Origin: Geodermatophilus siccatus
GTDB lineage: Bacteria; Actinomycetota; Actinomycetes; Mycobacteriales; Geodermatophilaceae
Reading direction: 5' to 3'
Assembly: GCF_900103785.1 (NCBI RefSeq)
Contig: NZ_FNHE01000001.1
Span: 310,001 to 374,000, forward strand
DNA length: 64,000 nucleotides
The notes under the pieces were generated by a model. That model was given only the letters and a program-made list of their open reading frames with translations, was not told the origin of the DNA and did not search any database. Below, piece by piece: positions 40,379-48,779 of this stretch (position 1 is the first letter of the stretch; each line of letters begins with the position of its first letter). Both the position numbers and the translations under genes were made by a program.

Positions 40379-41332
40379 GTGGGCATGGTGATGCCCGGCG
40401 GCCCGGACGACCGCGCTCCTCTCTCGATCGCCCCCGACGACCTCCGCCAGCTCGCCGACCACGACGCCCGGCACCGCACCTTCGACGGCGGCGCGGGTCC
40501 GCTGACGGCGCTGGACACCGGGGGCGACGGCGGGCGCGGCACCGTCCTGCTGGTCCCGGGCTTCACCGGGAGCAAGGAGGACTTCGCGCCGCTGCTGCGC
40601 CCGCTGTGCGCCGCCGGCCACCGGGTCGTCGCGCTCGACCAGCGCGGCCAGTTCGAGTCCCCCGGCCCCGACGACCCGGCCCGCTACTCGGTCGCCGAGC
40701 TGGGCGAGGACCTGGTGGCCGTCGCCCGGCAGCTGCGCGCCGAGGGCGCCGGCGCGCTGCACCTGCTCGGGCACTCCTTCGGCGGGCTGGTCAGCCGGGC
40801 CGCCGTCCTGGCCGAGCCGGCGGCGTTCACCAGCCTCACCCTGCTCGGCTCCGGCCCGTCGCGGTTGGGCGGCGCCCGGGCGGAGCTGCTCGAGCACCTG
40901 GCCCCGCTGCTGGACGCCGGGGGCGTGCCGCTGGTGCACGAGACGCTCGAGCAGCTGGCGATGACCGACCCGAAGGCGCAGCTGGTGCCCGCGCGGACCC
41001 GCGAGTTCCTGGCCCGGCGGTTCCTCGCCACCAGCGCCGCGAGCCTGCGCGGCATGGCCGACGCGATGACCACCGAGCCCGACCGGGTCGCCGAGCTCGC
41101 GGCCACCGGCGTCCCGGTGCTGGTGGCGCACGGGGTGGCGGACGACGCGTGGACACCGGCCGTGCAGGAGGACATGGCGCACCGGCTCGGCGCCCGGCAC
41201 GAGGTCATCCCGGGCGCGATCCACTCCCCCGCCATCGAGAACCCGGCCCGCACGGTGGAGGTCCTGGTGGACTTCTGGGCCTCGGTCCCCGCTGCCGGCC
41301 GCTCCGCCGAGGACGCCGGGGCGCTGCGGTGA
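40379..41332 (+). CDS. Alpha/beta hydrolase
   Basis: The 317-residue hydrolase has oxyanion sequence VLLVPGFTGSKEDF, nucleophile GHSFGGLVSR (Ser), acid in VAHGVADDAWTP and a catalytic His in PGAIHSPAIENPA. The start is GTG 40379, with ATG 40385 as an alternative two codons on; no Shine-Dalgarno is clear. Its stop overlaps the start of the MpaB-like gene (GTGA), so the two are one transcription unit. The substrate is unknown. Confidence 0.87.
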   Translation: MGMVMPGGPDDRAPLSIAPDDLRQLADHDARHRTFDGGAGPLTALDTGGDGGRGTVLLVPGFTGSKEDFAPLLRPLCAAGHRVVALDQRGQFESPGPDDPARYSVAELGEDLVAVARQLRAEGAGALHLLGHSFGGLVSRAAVLAEPAAFTSLTLLGSGPSRLGGARAELLEHLAPLLDAGGVPLVHETLEQLAMTDPKAQLVPARTREFLARRFLATSAASLRGMADAMTTEPDRVAELAATGVPVLVAHGVADDAWTPAVQEDMAHRLGARHEVIPGAIHSPAIENPARTVEVLVDFWASVPAAGRSAEDAGALR

Positions 41333-42201
41333 ACCGGACGCCGTCGATCCGCGACTTCACCGCCGAGGAGGACCTGCTCGGCTTCTTCGGCCCCGACAGC
41401 GTCAGCTGGCGCATCCACGCCGACCCGGCCTTCTCCGTCGGCGGCATCCGGGCGCTGCTGCTGCAGGCCCTGCACCCGGTGGCGATGGACGGCGTCGCCC
41501 GCTTCTCCACCGCCTTCACCGACGATCCGTGGGCGCGGCTGACCCGCACGGCCGAGTACGTGGCCACGCTGACCTTCGGCACCCGCCGGGACGCGCTGCG
41601 CTCGGTGCGCCGGGTGCGCGGCATGCACCGCGGCAACACGGCGGTCGAGGAGACCACCGGCCGCAGCTACGCCGTCGACGACCCCGACCTGCTGCTGTGG
41701 GTGCACTGCTGCGAGGTCGACTCGCTGCTGTCGGTCGCCCGCCGCGCCGGGGTGCCGCTGACCGACGAGGACGCCGACCGCTACGTCGCCGAGCAGGTCA
41801 CCGCGGCGGTGCTCATCGGCTGCGAGGCCGGCGACGTGCCGGCCGGCGTGGCCGAGCTCGACGCCTACCTGCAGCGCACCCGCCCCCAGCTGGCGGTCAC
41901 CCCGGCGGCGCGGAACGCCTCGCTGTTCGTCCTGGTGCCCCCGATGCCGGGGTGGGTGCAGCTGCTGACCCCCGCACGGCCCGCGTGGAGCACCCTGGCC
42001 GCCATGGGTGCCGCGACGCTGCCCCGGTGGGCCCGCCGGTTGTACGGACTGCCGGGCTACGGCCTGACCGACACCGCCGCGACCGCCGCGGTGCGGGCGT
42101 TCCGCCGCGCGGCGCTGGCGGTGCCGGCACAGGTGCGGGAGTCGCCCATCGTGCGGACGGCCCGGGAGCGCGTCGCGTCCGCCGAACCGCTCACGGCCTG
42201 A
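41329..42201 (+). CDS. Oxygenase MpaB family protein (DUF2236)
   Basis: The 290-residue protein starts VNRTPSIRDFTAEEDLLGFF and has the family blocks LLQALHPVAMDGVARFS and TFGTRRDALRSVRRVRGMH, with His residues likely to bind haem or metal. DUF2236/MpaB relatives include latex-clearing protein Lcp and the fungal MpaB oxygenase, which cleave isoprenoid chains. It is coupled by a 4-nt overlap to an alpha/beta hydrolase, which could process the product. Substrate and electron donor are unknown. Two hairpin-like elements follow the stop. Confidence 0.85.
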   Translation: MNRTPSIRDFTAEEDLLGFFGPDSVSWRIHADPAFSVGGIRALLLQALHPVAMDGVARFSTAFTDDPWARLTRTAEYVATLTFGTRRDALRSVRRVRGMHRGNTAVEETTGRSYAVDDPDLLLWVHCCEVDSLLSVARRAGVPLTDEDADRYVAEQVTAAVLIGCEAGDVPAGVAELDAYLQRTRPQLAVTPAARNASLFVLVPPMPGWVQLLTPARPAWSTLAAMGAATLPRWARRLYGLPGYGLTDTAATAAVRAFRRAALAVPAQVRESPIVRTARERVASAEPLTA

Positions 42202-42203
42202 AC

Positions 42204-42282
42204 AAGGACCCGGCTGCCCCCTTGAAGGACCCCCTTGCCCCCCGCCACTCGCAGGCTCGCGGCGGGACCCTGCAAGGGGGCC
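42204..42282. repeat. Hairpin element copy 8 with preceding half-copy
   Basis: A full element has arms CCCCCTTGC (42230-42238) and GCAAGGGGG (42272-42280). A separate left half (AAGGACCCGGCTGCCCCCTTG, 42204-42224) precedes it directly after the stop codon. The half-copy suggests slippage or repeated insertion at the same target. Confidence 0.75.
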
Positions 42283-42315
42283 GTCAGAGCTCAGGACGGG
42301 GCCCCGGACGGGCCA

Positions 42316-43170
42316 TCAGGCGTCGGGCGGGGTCTCCTCGGCGAGGAAGCTCCACGTCTCCCGCGACGGGGTGGCCGCCCGGCCGACCGCGCAGCTGGGC
42401 CGGAAGTCGCACCAGCCGCACTGCCGGCCGGGGACCGCGGGGAACGCGGCGTCCGGGTCCACCCCGTCGTCGACGGCCGCGGTCGCCGCGGTGATGTCGG
42501 CGGCGACGTCCTCCGCTCGGCGGACGTGGTTGGCCAGCGACCGGTCGGTGTGCTCGAAGGCGGCCACCGTGCCCGACGGCAGGTGGTGCAGCTCGACCCG
42601 GCTGCACGGCCGGCGCAGGGTGCGCCGCACGCCCAGCACGTACGCGGCCAGGGCGGGTGAGCCGCGGGCCTCGTCGTCGGTGCAGACCGAACGCCCGGTC
42701 TTGTAGTCGACGACGACCAGCTCGTCGCCCCGCTGGTCGATCCGGTCGACCCGGCCGGACAGCGCCAGCCGCTCGGTGGTGGCGGCCACCTGCCGTTCGG
42801 TGCCGACCGGCTCGTCGGCGGGGTCGAGGTCGCTCACGTAGTCGGTGAGCCAGCCCGCGGCCCGGGCGCGCCACCGGTCGGACTGCTCGGCGTCGCGGAA
42901 GCCCGCGGTCGACCAGACCCCGTACAGCAGCTGGCGCGCCGCGGCCGGCGTGCGCTTGGGCAGTGGCAGCTCCCACCACGAGCGCAGCGCGGCGTGCACC
43001 GCCGAACCGACGCTGTTGTGCGCCCATGCCGGGCCCTTGGCCGGGGTGGGCCGGTCGACGTAGGCGTGCCGGTAGCGGCGCGGGCAGTCGCCGAAGGTGG
43101 CCAGCTTGCTCGGCGTCGCCGGGAACAGCCGCCGCGGCATGCCCGGCATCTCCAGCTGTGCGCCTCCCAC
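42316..43170 (-). CDS. RecB-like PD-(D/E)XK nuclease with Fe-S cluster cysteines
   Basis: The 284-residue protein has RLFPATPSKLATFGDCPRRY at the start, SGRVDRIDQRGDELVVVDYKTG (catalytic Asp/Lys) and a C-terminal CGWCDFRPSCA, giving a four-cysteine set like Cas4/AddB-type nucleases. It is a stand-alone RecB-family exonuclease widespread in actinobacteria; no cas genes or CRISPR repeats are near. TAGCGT lies 7 nt before the GTG at 43170 on the minus strand, fitting a leaderless start. It probably acts on DNA ends or flaps. Confidence 0.87.
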   Translation of the reverse strand: MGGAQLEMPGMPRRLFPATPSKLATFGDCPRRYRHAYVDRPTPAKGPAWAHNSVGSAVHAALRSWWELPLPKRTPAAARQLLYGVWSTAGFRDAEQSDRWRARAAGWLTDYVSDLDPADEPVGTERQVAATTERLALSGRVDRIDQRGDELVVVDYKTGRSVCTDDEARGSPALAAYVLGVRRTLRRPCSRVELHHLPSGTVAAFEHTDRSLANHVRRAEDVAADITAATAAVDDGVDPDAAFPAVPGRQCGWCDFRPSCAVGRAATPSRETWSFLAEETPPDA

Positions 43171-43180
43171 GCCGGTCACG

Positions 43181-44056
43181 CTAACCGGCGGCGCCACCGG
43201 TCCCGGGGAACGGCACGGCGCCCGTCCCGGCGGCCAGCAGCGCCTCGTACTGGTCCGGCGCGGTGGTGCAGGCGGCGATCGGCGTCGTCTTGTTGCTGCC
43301 GTGGTAGTCGCTGGAGCCGGTGACCAGCAGCCCGAGCTCGCCGGCCAGCCCCCGCATGTGGGCCCGCTCGTCCGGGTCGTGGTCGGGGTGGTCGACCTCC
43401 AGGCCGAGCAGCCCGGCCTCGGCCATCGCCGCGATCGCCTCGTCGCCGACCACCCGGCCGCGCCGGGTGGCCAGGCCGTGGGCGAACACCGGCACCCCGC
43501 CGGCCGCGCGCACCAGCGCGATGCCGGCGAGCACGTCGGTGTCGGCCTTGGCGACGTAGAAGGGGCTGCGGTGGTGCAGCAGCGTGGCGAAGGCCTGGTC
43601 GACCGAGTCGACGACGCCGGCCTCCACCAGGGCGCGGGCCACGTGCGGCCGCCCCACCACCCCGCCGCCGGCGCGCTCGACGATCTCGTCCCAGACGACC
43701 GGGTGCCCCGCCTCGGCGAGCCCGGCGACGATCCGCTCCCCGCGACCGAGCCGCTCCTCGCGCAGCCGTGCCCGCTCGGCGGCCAGGCCTGGGTGCTCGG
43801 GGTCGAACAGGTAGGCCAGCAGGTGCACGCTGATCGGCGGCGCCTGCGCCGGGAACCAGCGGCAGGACAGCTCCATGCCCGGGACGACGGTCAGCCCCTC
43901 GGGGCGGGTCCGCTGCGCCTCGGCCCACCCGGCGGTGGTGTCGTGGTCGGTGAGCGCGACGACGTCGAGGCCCGCGCCCCGCGCCGCGGCGAGCAGCTCG
44001 GCGGGACTGTCGGTGCCGTCGGACACCGACGAGTGGGTGTGCAGGTCGATCCGCAT
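43181..44056 (-). CDS. PHP-domain phosphoesterase
   Basis: The 291-residue protein has the PHP metal motifs MRIDLHTHSSVSDGTDSP (His6, His8), LTDHDT, ELSCRW and the final VTGSSDYHGSN. PHP proteins of this size hydrolyse phosphoesters such as 3',5'-nucleoside bisphosphates, 5' nucleotides or histidinol phosphate; the local HGLAT motif fits the TrpH/RNase-AM group. The ATG overlaps the stop of the PH-domain gene by 1 nt (TGATG), so the two are coupled. Confidence 0.87.
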   Translation of the reverse strand: MRIDLHTHSSVSDGTDSPAELLAAARGAGLDVVALTDHDTTAGWAEAQRTRPEGLTVVPGMELSCRWFPAQAPPISVHLLAYLFDPEHPGLAAERARLREERLGRGERIVAGLAEAGHPVVWDEIVERAGGGVVGRPHVARALVEAGVVDSVDQAFATLLHHRSPFYVAKADTDVLAGIALVRAAGGVPVFAHGLATRRGRVVGDEAIAAMAEAGLLGLEVDHPDHDPDERAHMRGLAGELGLLVTGSSDYHGSNKTTPIAACTTAPDQYEALLAAGTGAVPFPGTGGAAG

Positions 44057-44784
44057 CAGCGCCCAGCCTGCCGCATCCTGCGGCCGGCCACCCGCGGCGA
44101 GCGGGGACGCCGCGGCGGCAGCGGCGGGATCGGCTGGGTGTCCCGCCGTCCGTCGGCGGGGGCGTCCCGCGCGGGGCGGTCCGACGACGGGGGCGACGGC
44201 CGGCGGGGCCGCCGCGGCGACGGTTCGGCGTCGCCCTCGTCGTCCCCCTTGTCGGCGCCGTTGCCGCCGAACAGCAGGTCGCTCACGTCGCGGTAGAGCA
44301 GATCGGCCCGCGGCAGGTAGGTGATCTCCGAGAGCGCCTGCTGCTGGCCGGCCGACTCGAAGCGGAACGTGCCGTAGCCGAGCAGCTGGCCGAACAGCGT
44401 CTCCTTGTACGTCAGGTCGGTGATGCGGCGCAGCGGCAGCAGGGCCACGGTCCGGACGATGATCCCGCTGGTCAGCAGCACCCGGCGGTTGGTGACGATG
44501 AAGTGCCGCATCCACCACTCGCCGACCCGCAGCGCGAGGTACACCAGCGCGCCGACGAGCACGAGGAAGCCGGCGGTGGTCGGCAGTCGGCCGTCCGGGT
44601 CGAGCAGCATCAGCCAGAGACCGGCGACCAGCGCCGGGGCGGCCTTGGCCACGGGGACGGCGAGCACCGCCCAGTGCCGGCGGGTGGCGATGACGGGCGG
44701 CAACTCGTGCGGGAGCAGGTACTTGTCGGCGTCCTTGCTCCACCGCGGCCGGCGGCCGTCGGGAGGTGCCGCCGGGCCGCCCAC
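44056..44784 (-). CDS. PH domain-containing membrane protein
   Basis: The 242-residue protein has two hydrophobic segments (VPVAKAAPALVAGLWLMLL and GFLVLVGALVYLALRVG), then a bacterial PH (DUF304) domain: MRHFIVTNRRVLLTSGIIVR and RRITDLTYKETLFGQLLGYG. The C-terminal 75 residues are acidic then Pro/Arg-rich and likely disordered. Bacterial PH proteins of this type sit in the membrane with unknown partners. Start GTG 44784. Confidence 0.85.
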   Translation of the reverse strand: MGGPAAPPDGRRPRWSKDADKYLLPHELPPVIATRRHWAVLAVPVAKAAPALVAGLWLMLLDPDGRLPTTAGFLVLVGALVYLALRVGEWWMRHFIVTNRRVLLTSGIIVRTVALLPLRRITDLTYKETLFGQLLGYGTFRFESAGQQQALSEITYLPRADLLYRDVSDLLFGGNGADKGDDEGDAEPSPRRPRRPSPPSSDRPARDAPADGRRDTQPIPPLPPRRPRSPRVAGRRMRQAGR

Positions 44785-44790
44785 GCCGGC

Positions 44791-44943
44791 CTACGCGAGG
44801 GACTCGAAGAACTCGGCCAGCGAGGACGCCGCGTCGCCGAGGGCGTGGCCGGCGGTGCGGACGAAGTCGGCGGAGCTCTCGGGCGCCGAGATGACGTAGA
44901 AGACGACGAAGGCGAGTGCCAGCCAGGTGAGGACCTTCTTCAC
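44791..44943 (-). CDS. Small single-pass membrane protein
   Basis: The frame VKKVLTWLALAFVVFYVISA then ESSADFVRTAGHALGDAASS gives a 50-residue protein with one N-terminal membrane helix and a short amphipathic tail. GGAGG ends 7 nt before the GTG at 44943; the adjacent ATG at 44946 and GTG at 44949 are less well spaced. It ends 6 nt before the PH-domain gene, so they are probably cotranscribed. Similar proteins occur in many actinobacteria without an assigned role. Confidence 0.78.
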   Translation of the reverse strand: MKKVLTWLALAFVVFYVISAPESSADFVRTAGHALGDAASSLAEFFESLA

Positions 44944-45079
44944 CATCACCTCCGCGGTGGCTGTCGGGCGGACGCGCGGACGGGGGCGCCCGCACGGCGA
45001 GCCCCATGCGTAACACACGCCGCAGGACCCCCACCCGGGGACACGCCGCCGGGGATGCGGGTCGGTCCGGTCCGGTCCG

Positions 45080-45703
45080 TCACGGTCCGGGCAGCAGGTG
45101 CTCGCTGGGCGGACCGAGCGGCAGGTCGGGGTAGAGCCGCTCGCGCAGGTCGAGCAGCGTCAGCCGCTCGGCGAGCAGCCACGCGGCCGACATCGGCCAC
45201 ATGACCAGCCACAACCAGACGCCGTAGGCCTCCCCCACGAAGGCGGCGCGGTCGTCGGAGGTCGGCACCGCCCACAGCGGCGCGCGCTGCCCGGCGGCCT
45301 CGACGTCGGCCGACGAGGGGCCGGAGATGACGTCGCCGGGGTCGGGGCCGGGCAGCCCGGCGTATCCGCAGCCGACCCCGGTGCCCGGCTCCTCAGCGAC
45401 GAGCACCAGCTCGGCCGAGCCGCCGAGCGGCGCCGGTCCGGCGCAGTCGACGACGATCGCGCGCGCCCCGGGCTCCCCGCCCCACGCCAGGCCGGTGACC
45501 GTCCAGCCCGGTGGCATCGGGTCGGGCACCCACGCGGGCACCCGGGCGTCGGCGGTCACCGCGGCGATGGCGTCGTGCGCCACCAGCAGGGTGTGGTGCA
45601 GCGGCGTCACCGCACCGTGCACGTGGCACCAGGCCTGAGCCGAGTTCCCGGGGCGGACGACCACGCGTTCGCCGCAGCGGGGACAGACCGTGGTCGCAGT
45701 CAT
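45080..45703 (-). CDS. DUF6758 family protein
   Basis: The 207-residue protein begins with a Cys/His zinc knuckle (VCPRCGERVVVRPGNSAQAW then CHVHG), followed by a beta-rich domain with ADARVPAWVPDPMPPGW, GPAPLGGSAELVLVAEEPG and the conserved YAGLPGPDPGDV. It ends in a hydrophobic stretch with WPMSAAWLLAERLTLLDLRE. This matches the actinobacterial DUF6758 family (recalled), of unknown function. Start ATG 45703 with AGGACGG upstream. It is divergent from a Nudix gene. Confidence 0.78.
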   Translation of the reverse strand: MTATTVCPRCGERVVVRPGNSAQAWCHVHGAVTPLHHTLLVAHDAIAAVTADARVPAWVPDPMPPGWTVTGLAWGGEPGARAIVVDCAGPAPLGGSAELVLVAEEPGTGVGCGYAGLPGPDPGDVISGPSSADVEAAGQRAPLWAVPTSDDRAAFVGEAYGVWLWLVMWPMSAAWLLAERLTLLDLRERLYPDLPLGPPSEHLLPGP

Positions 45704-45779
45704 CGGGCATCACCGTCCTGTGACCGGACGGGTTCGTCAAGCGCTGGCCGCTGCCGGGTGCGTGCGTACCGTTCAGGGC

Positions 45780-46205
45780 GTGCTCCCCACCGCCGACGCC
45801 GCCCTGCCCGTGGTCGCCTGCGTCGGCGCGGTGGTGCTCGACGCCCGCGGCCGGCTGCTGCTGGTCCGGCGCGGCCACGAGCCCTCGCGCGGGCTGTGGT
45901 CGGTGCCCGGAGGCCGGGTCGAGACCGGGGAGTCGGTGGCCGCGGCGGTCGAGCGCGAGGTGCGCGAGGAGACCGGGCTGGCGGTGCAGGCCGGTGCCGA
46001 GGTGGGCCGCGTGCGGATCCCGGGCCAAGGTGTCGTCTACGACGTGGTGGACCTGGCCTGCACGCTGCTGGACCCGGCGGCCGTCCCGGTGGCCGGCGAC
46101 GACGCGGACGACGTCGTCTTCGCCGACGCGGCCGACCTCGAGCGGCTGACCTGCACGCCGCGGCTGCTGGAGACGCTGCGCGGCTGGGGCGTGCTGCCGT
46201 CCTGA
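45780..46205 (+). CDS. Nudix hydrolase
   Basis: The 141-residue protein has the Nudix box GGRVETGESVAAAVEREVRE-ETGL with RGLWSVPGG before it, typical of small ADP-ribose or nucleoside-diphosphate-linked pyrophosphatases (MutT/ADPRase style). The acidic segment VAGDDADDVVFADAADLERL follows. TACCGT lies 7 nt before the GTG start, so the mRNA is probably leaderless. The substrate cannot be told. Confidence 0.88.
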   Translation: MLPTADAALPVVACVGAVVLDARGRLLLVRRGHEPSRGLWSVPGGRVETGESVAAAVEREVREETGLAVQAGAEVGRVRIPGQGVVYDVVDLACTLLDPAAVPVAGDDADDVVFADAADLERLTCTPRLLETLRGWGVLPS

Positions 46206-46230
46206 GCCGGCCCGGCAGCACGCCCGCCGG

Positions 46231-46770
46231 TCAGCTGCGCGGCCTGGGCTCCGGGCGGCCGGGCTGCTCGCCGCCGCGGGCCTCGCCGTACGAGCGCTTG
46301 GGCACCATGACCTTGCGCCGGAAGACGCAGACGACGGTGCCGTCCTGCTTGTAGCCGATGGTCTCGACGTGGACGACGCCGCGGTCGTCCTTCGACCGCG
46401 ACTCGGTCTTGTCCAGCACCGTCGTCTCGCCGTAGATGGTGTCGCCGTGGAAGGTCGGCGCCACGTGCCGCAGCGACTCGATCTCCAGGTTGGCGATGGC
46501 CTTGCCCGACACGTCCGGGACGCTCATGCCGAGCAGCAGCGAGTAGACGTAGTTGCCGACGACGACGTTCTTCCCGAAGTCGGTGGTCTCCGCCGCGTAG
46601 TGGCTGTCCAGGTGCAGCGGGTGGTGGTTCATGGTGATGAGGCAGAACAGGTGGTCGTCGTACTCGGTGACGGTCTTGCCCGGCCAGTGCTTGTAGACCG
46701 CACCGACCTCGAACTCCTCGTAGTACCGACCGAACTGCACGTGCTGCCTCCGCGGTGTCGACGCTGACAT
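46231..46770 (-). CDS. MaoC-family dehydratase (hotdog fold)
   Basis: The 179-residue protein has the R-specific hydratase features: YYEEFEVGAVYKHWPGKTVT, LITMNHHPLHLDSHYAA with the catalytic Asp/His-containing segment, and VAPTFHGDTIYGETTVLD. It is the single-domain MaoC type (compare mesaconyl-CoA/enoyl-CoA hydratase-like proteins). The C-terminus is a short Pro/Arg tail. The start is ATG 46770; the 107 bp before it contain the divergent leaderless promoter of the next gene. Confidence 0.87.
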   Translation of the reverse strand: MSASTPRRQHVQFGRYYEEFEVGAVYKHWPGKTVTEYDDHLFCLITMNHHPLHLDSHYAAETTDFGKNVVVGNYVYSLLLGMSVPDVSGKAIANLEIESLRHVAPTFHGDTIYGETTVLDKTESRSKDDRGVVHVETIGYKQDGTVVCVFRRKVMVPKRSYGEARGGEQPGRPEPRPRS

Positions 46771-46877
46771 CGGGGCACCGGGCGGTCGCCGGACACGGGC
46801 CCACCACGCCCGGCGGGCCAGCTGCCCACCCCGCGTCGGTGACCCATCTGGACGGCCGCCGATCCTACGATGCGCCC

Positions 46878-47378
46878 GTGGTACCGGCTCCCCCCGTTCC
46901 GGACACCGGGGAGCCCGGTGTCCGGACGCTCTCGCCCACCGGCCGCCGGGTCCGGCTCGCCGCCACCGCGGTCGTGCTCGCGCTGCTGCTCGGCGGCACG
47001 CTGTGGGGCAACGACTCCGAGTTCCCGTTCGGCCCGTTCCGGATGTACTCGACCCGCGCCGACCCCGACCGCCCGGTGGTCTCCACCAGCGTGGTGGGCG
47101 TGACCGCCGGCGGCGACGAGGTGCGGCTTTCCGGCGGCGAGGTGGGGCTGCGCCGGGCCGAGTTCGAGGGGCAGCTGCCCCGCCTCGTCGAGGAGCCGCA
47201 GCTGCTGGGTCTGCTCGCCGAGTCCTACGCCGACCGCCACCCCGACGCCGCGCCGCTCGTGGCGGTGCGGGTGGTGCAGCGGCGGCACGCGCTCGACGGC
47301 GGCCGGCGCACCGGCGAGGTCACCGAGAGCGTGCTCGTCGACCACGCCGTGGCGACCGGCCAGGAGGGCACCCCGTGA
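46878..47378 (+). CDS. Membrane-anchored partner of the HTTM protein, unknown function
   Basis: The 166-residue product has one membrane segment (RLAATAVVLALLLGGTLWG) followed by an extracytoplasmic domain beginning NDSEFPFGPFRMYSTRADPD. The GPFRMYS motif recurs in proteins encoded next to HTTM/DoxX-like membrane proteins. TACGAT lies 6 nt before the GTG start, suggesting a leaderless mRNA. Its stop overlaps the HTTM start (GTGA), so the two are coupled and probably act together. I recognise no catalytic motif. Confidence 0.75.
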   Translation: MVPAPPVPDTGEPGVRTLSPTGRRVRLAATAVVLALLLGGTLWGNDSEFPFGPFRMYSTRADPDRPVVSTSVVGVTAGGDEVRLSGGEVGLRRAEFEGQLPRLVEEPQLLGLLAESYADRHPDAAPLVAVRVVQRRHALDGGRRTGEVTESVLVDHAVATGQEGTP

Positions 47379-48301
47379 GCACGACCGCCTCCCCCGCTGC
47401 GCCGTCCGTCTCGGGCCGCCGCGCGTGGTCGGACTGGTGGTTCCGGCCCGTCCCGCTGGCGCGCGTCGCCGTGTTCCGGACCATCGCCTACCTGTTCGTG
47501 CCGGTCGACGTCTTCCTGACCACGGCCTGGGTGCGGGCGCACGCCGACGTCCCCACCGAGTGGTACGCGCCGCTGACCATCGGCCGGCTGCTCCCCCTGC
47601 CGACGCCCACCCCGGCGGTCGTGTCCGTCGTGCAGTGGGCCCTCGTCGTCACCGCCCTGGTGGCGGCGACCGGCCGGGCGCCCCGCCTGCTGGGCACCGC
47701 GGTGTTCCTCCTCTACTTCGAGTGGATGGTCATCGCGATGAGCTACGGGAAGGTGGACCACGACCGGATCGCCTACCTCGTCGCGCTGGCGGTGCTGCCC
47801 ACCATCGGACGCGTGCGGTGGCGCGACAAGCGCTCCTCGGAGGCGGCCGGCTGGGCCATGGCGGCGGTCTTCATCACCGTCATGCTCACCTACTTCCTGG
47901 CCGCCTGGGCCAAGATGCGCTTCGGCGGCTGGGACTGGGCCACCGGCTCCACGCTGGCCCGGGCCATGGTGCGGCGCGGCACCGTGCTGTCGGACTGGAC
48001 CCTCGAGACGCCCGGCCTGCTCGTGGGTGCCCAGTGGGCGATGCTGGCGCTGGAGTTCGCCGCACCGCTCATGCTGCTGGTCTGGTCGGCCCGCGCGCGG
48101 ATCGCGCTGGTGATCTTCCTCCTCGGCTTCCACCTGGCCGTCTACGCCAGCGTGGCGATCATCTTCCTGCCGCACTGCGTCGCCATCCTGTCGGTCCTGC
48201 CGTGGGAGCGGCTGCCCGACGCCACCCGCCGGCTGCGCGCCCGGACCGGCGGCGGGCACCCGGCCGAGGTCTCCCCGGCCGGGGCCGCACCCCCGGGCTG
48301 A
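47375..48301 (+). CDS. HTTM-domain membrane protein (gamma-carboxylase-like)
   Basis: The 308-residue protein has about six to seven membrane helices, for example VVQWALVVTALVAATG, GTAVFLLYFEWMVIAMSYGK and IALVIFLLGFHLAVYASVAI. The layout matches the HTTM (horizontally transferred transmembrane) family related to the membrane part of vitamin-K-dependent gamma-carboxylase. Conserved polar residues (YGKVDHDR, AWAKMRFGGWDW) lie between helices. It is translationally coupled to a single-pass partner. The biochemical activity in bacteria is unknown. Confidence 0.83.
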   Translation: MSTTASPAAPSVSGRRAWSDWWFRPVPLARVAVFRTIAYLFVPVDVFLTTAWVRAHADVPTEWYAPLTIGRLLPLPTPTPAVVSVVQWALVVTALVAATGRAPRLLGTAVFLLYFEWMVIAMSYGKVDHDRIAYLVALAVLPTIGRVRWRDKRSSEAAGWAMAAVFITVMLTYFLAAWAKMRFGGWDWATGSTLARAMVRRGTVLSDWTLETPGLLVGAQWAMLALEFAAPLMLLVWSARARIALVIFLLGFHLAVYASVAIIFLPHCVAILSVLPWERLPDATRRLRARTGGGHPAEVSPAGAAPPG

Positions 48302-48335
48302 GCCGGCCCGCGGGCTGTGCCGGATCCGGGCCCGG

Positions 48336-48629
48336 TCAGATCAGCGCACCGATGCGGGCCGCCATGTCCGCCTCGTGCTGCTGGTAGGACGCCGCCACGC
48401 TGCTGAGCAGACCGCCCATGCCGGTGAGCGCGTCGCTGACCCCGTGCGCGCTGAGCCGCCACTGCTCGTAGAGCTCGGTGAACCGGGCCGCGGCCTGGCT
48501 GTCGGTCCACCCCTCGAGCACCGAGGCGTCCACGCTGCTCGACAGGGTGGTGTGCCGGGCGGTGGTCTCGGCGGCCTCGGCGCGGCACTGCCCGGCCAGC
48601 GACTCCAGGGTGGTGATCTCGACCTTCAC
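48336..48629 (-). CDS. WXG100-like (ESAT-6 superfamily) protein
   Basis: The 97-residue protein is all-helical with the hairpin turn at GWTDSQAAARFTELYEQW, where WTD takes the WxG position, and a long C-terminal helix VAASYQQHEADMAARIGAL. Size and pattern fit WXG100 proteins, substrates or scaffolds of type VII secretion. It starts at GTG 48629 with GAGGAGG 4 nt before. The gene is divergent from a large FtsK-type ATPase with FHA domain, the usual partner enzyme. The C-terminal YxxxD/E signal reads YQQHE, consistent with export. Confidence 0.82.
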   Translation of the reverse strand: MKVEITTLESLAGQCRAEAAETTARHTTLSSSVDASVLEGWTDSQAAARFTELYEQWRLSAHGVSDALTGMGGLLSSVAASYQQHEADMAARIGALI

Positions 48630-48779
48630 GTGTCCTCCTCTGGTCCGGGTCCCTCCCGGTCGGGGCGGACGGTAGGTGCTGGCCCTCTCCGGCCCACGCC
48701 GGTCGTCCACAGCGCATCCGCCGTCCACAGATCCGTGAGCGGGCCCCGAGCGGCGGAGCACGGGAGCCAGGGTCGAGAG

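Noticed and set aside
42316-43170. Cas4 adaptation nuclease
   Set aside because: The four-cysteine RecB fold is similar, but length and context (PHP and PH-domain genes, no cas genes) fit a stand-alone actinobacterial RecB-family exonuclease.
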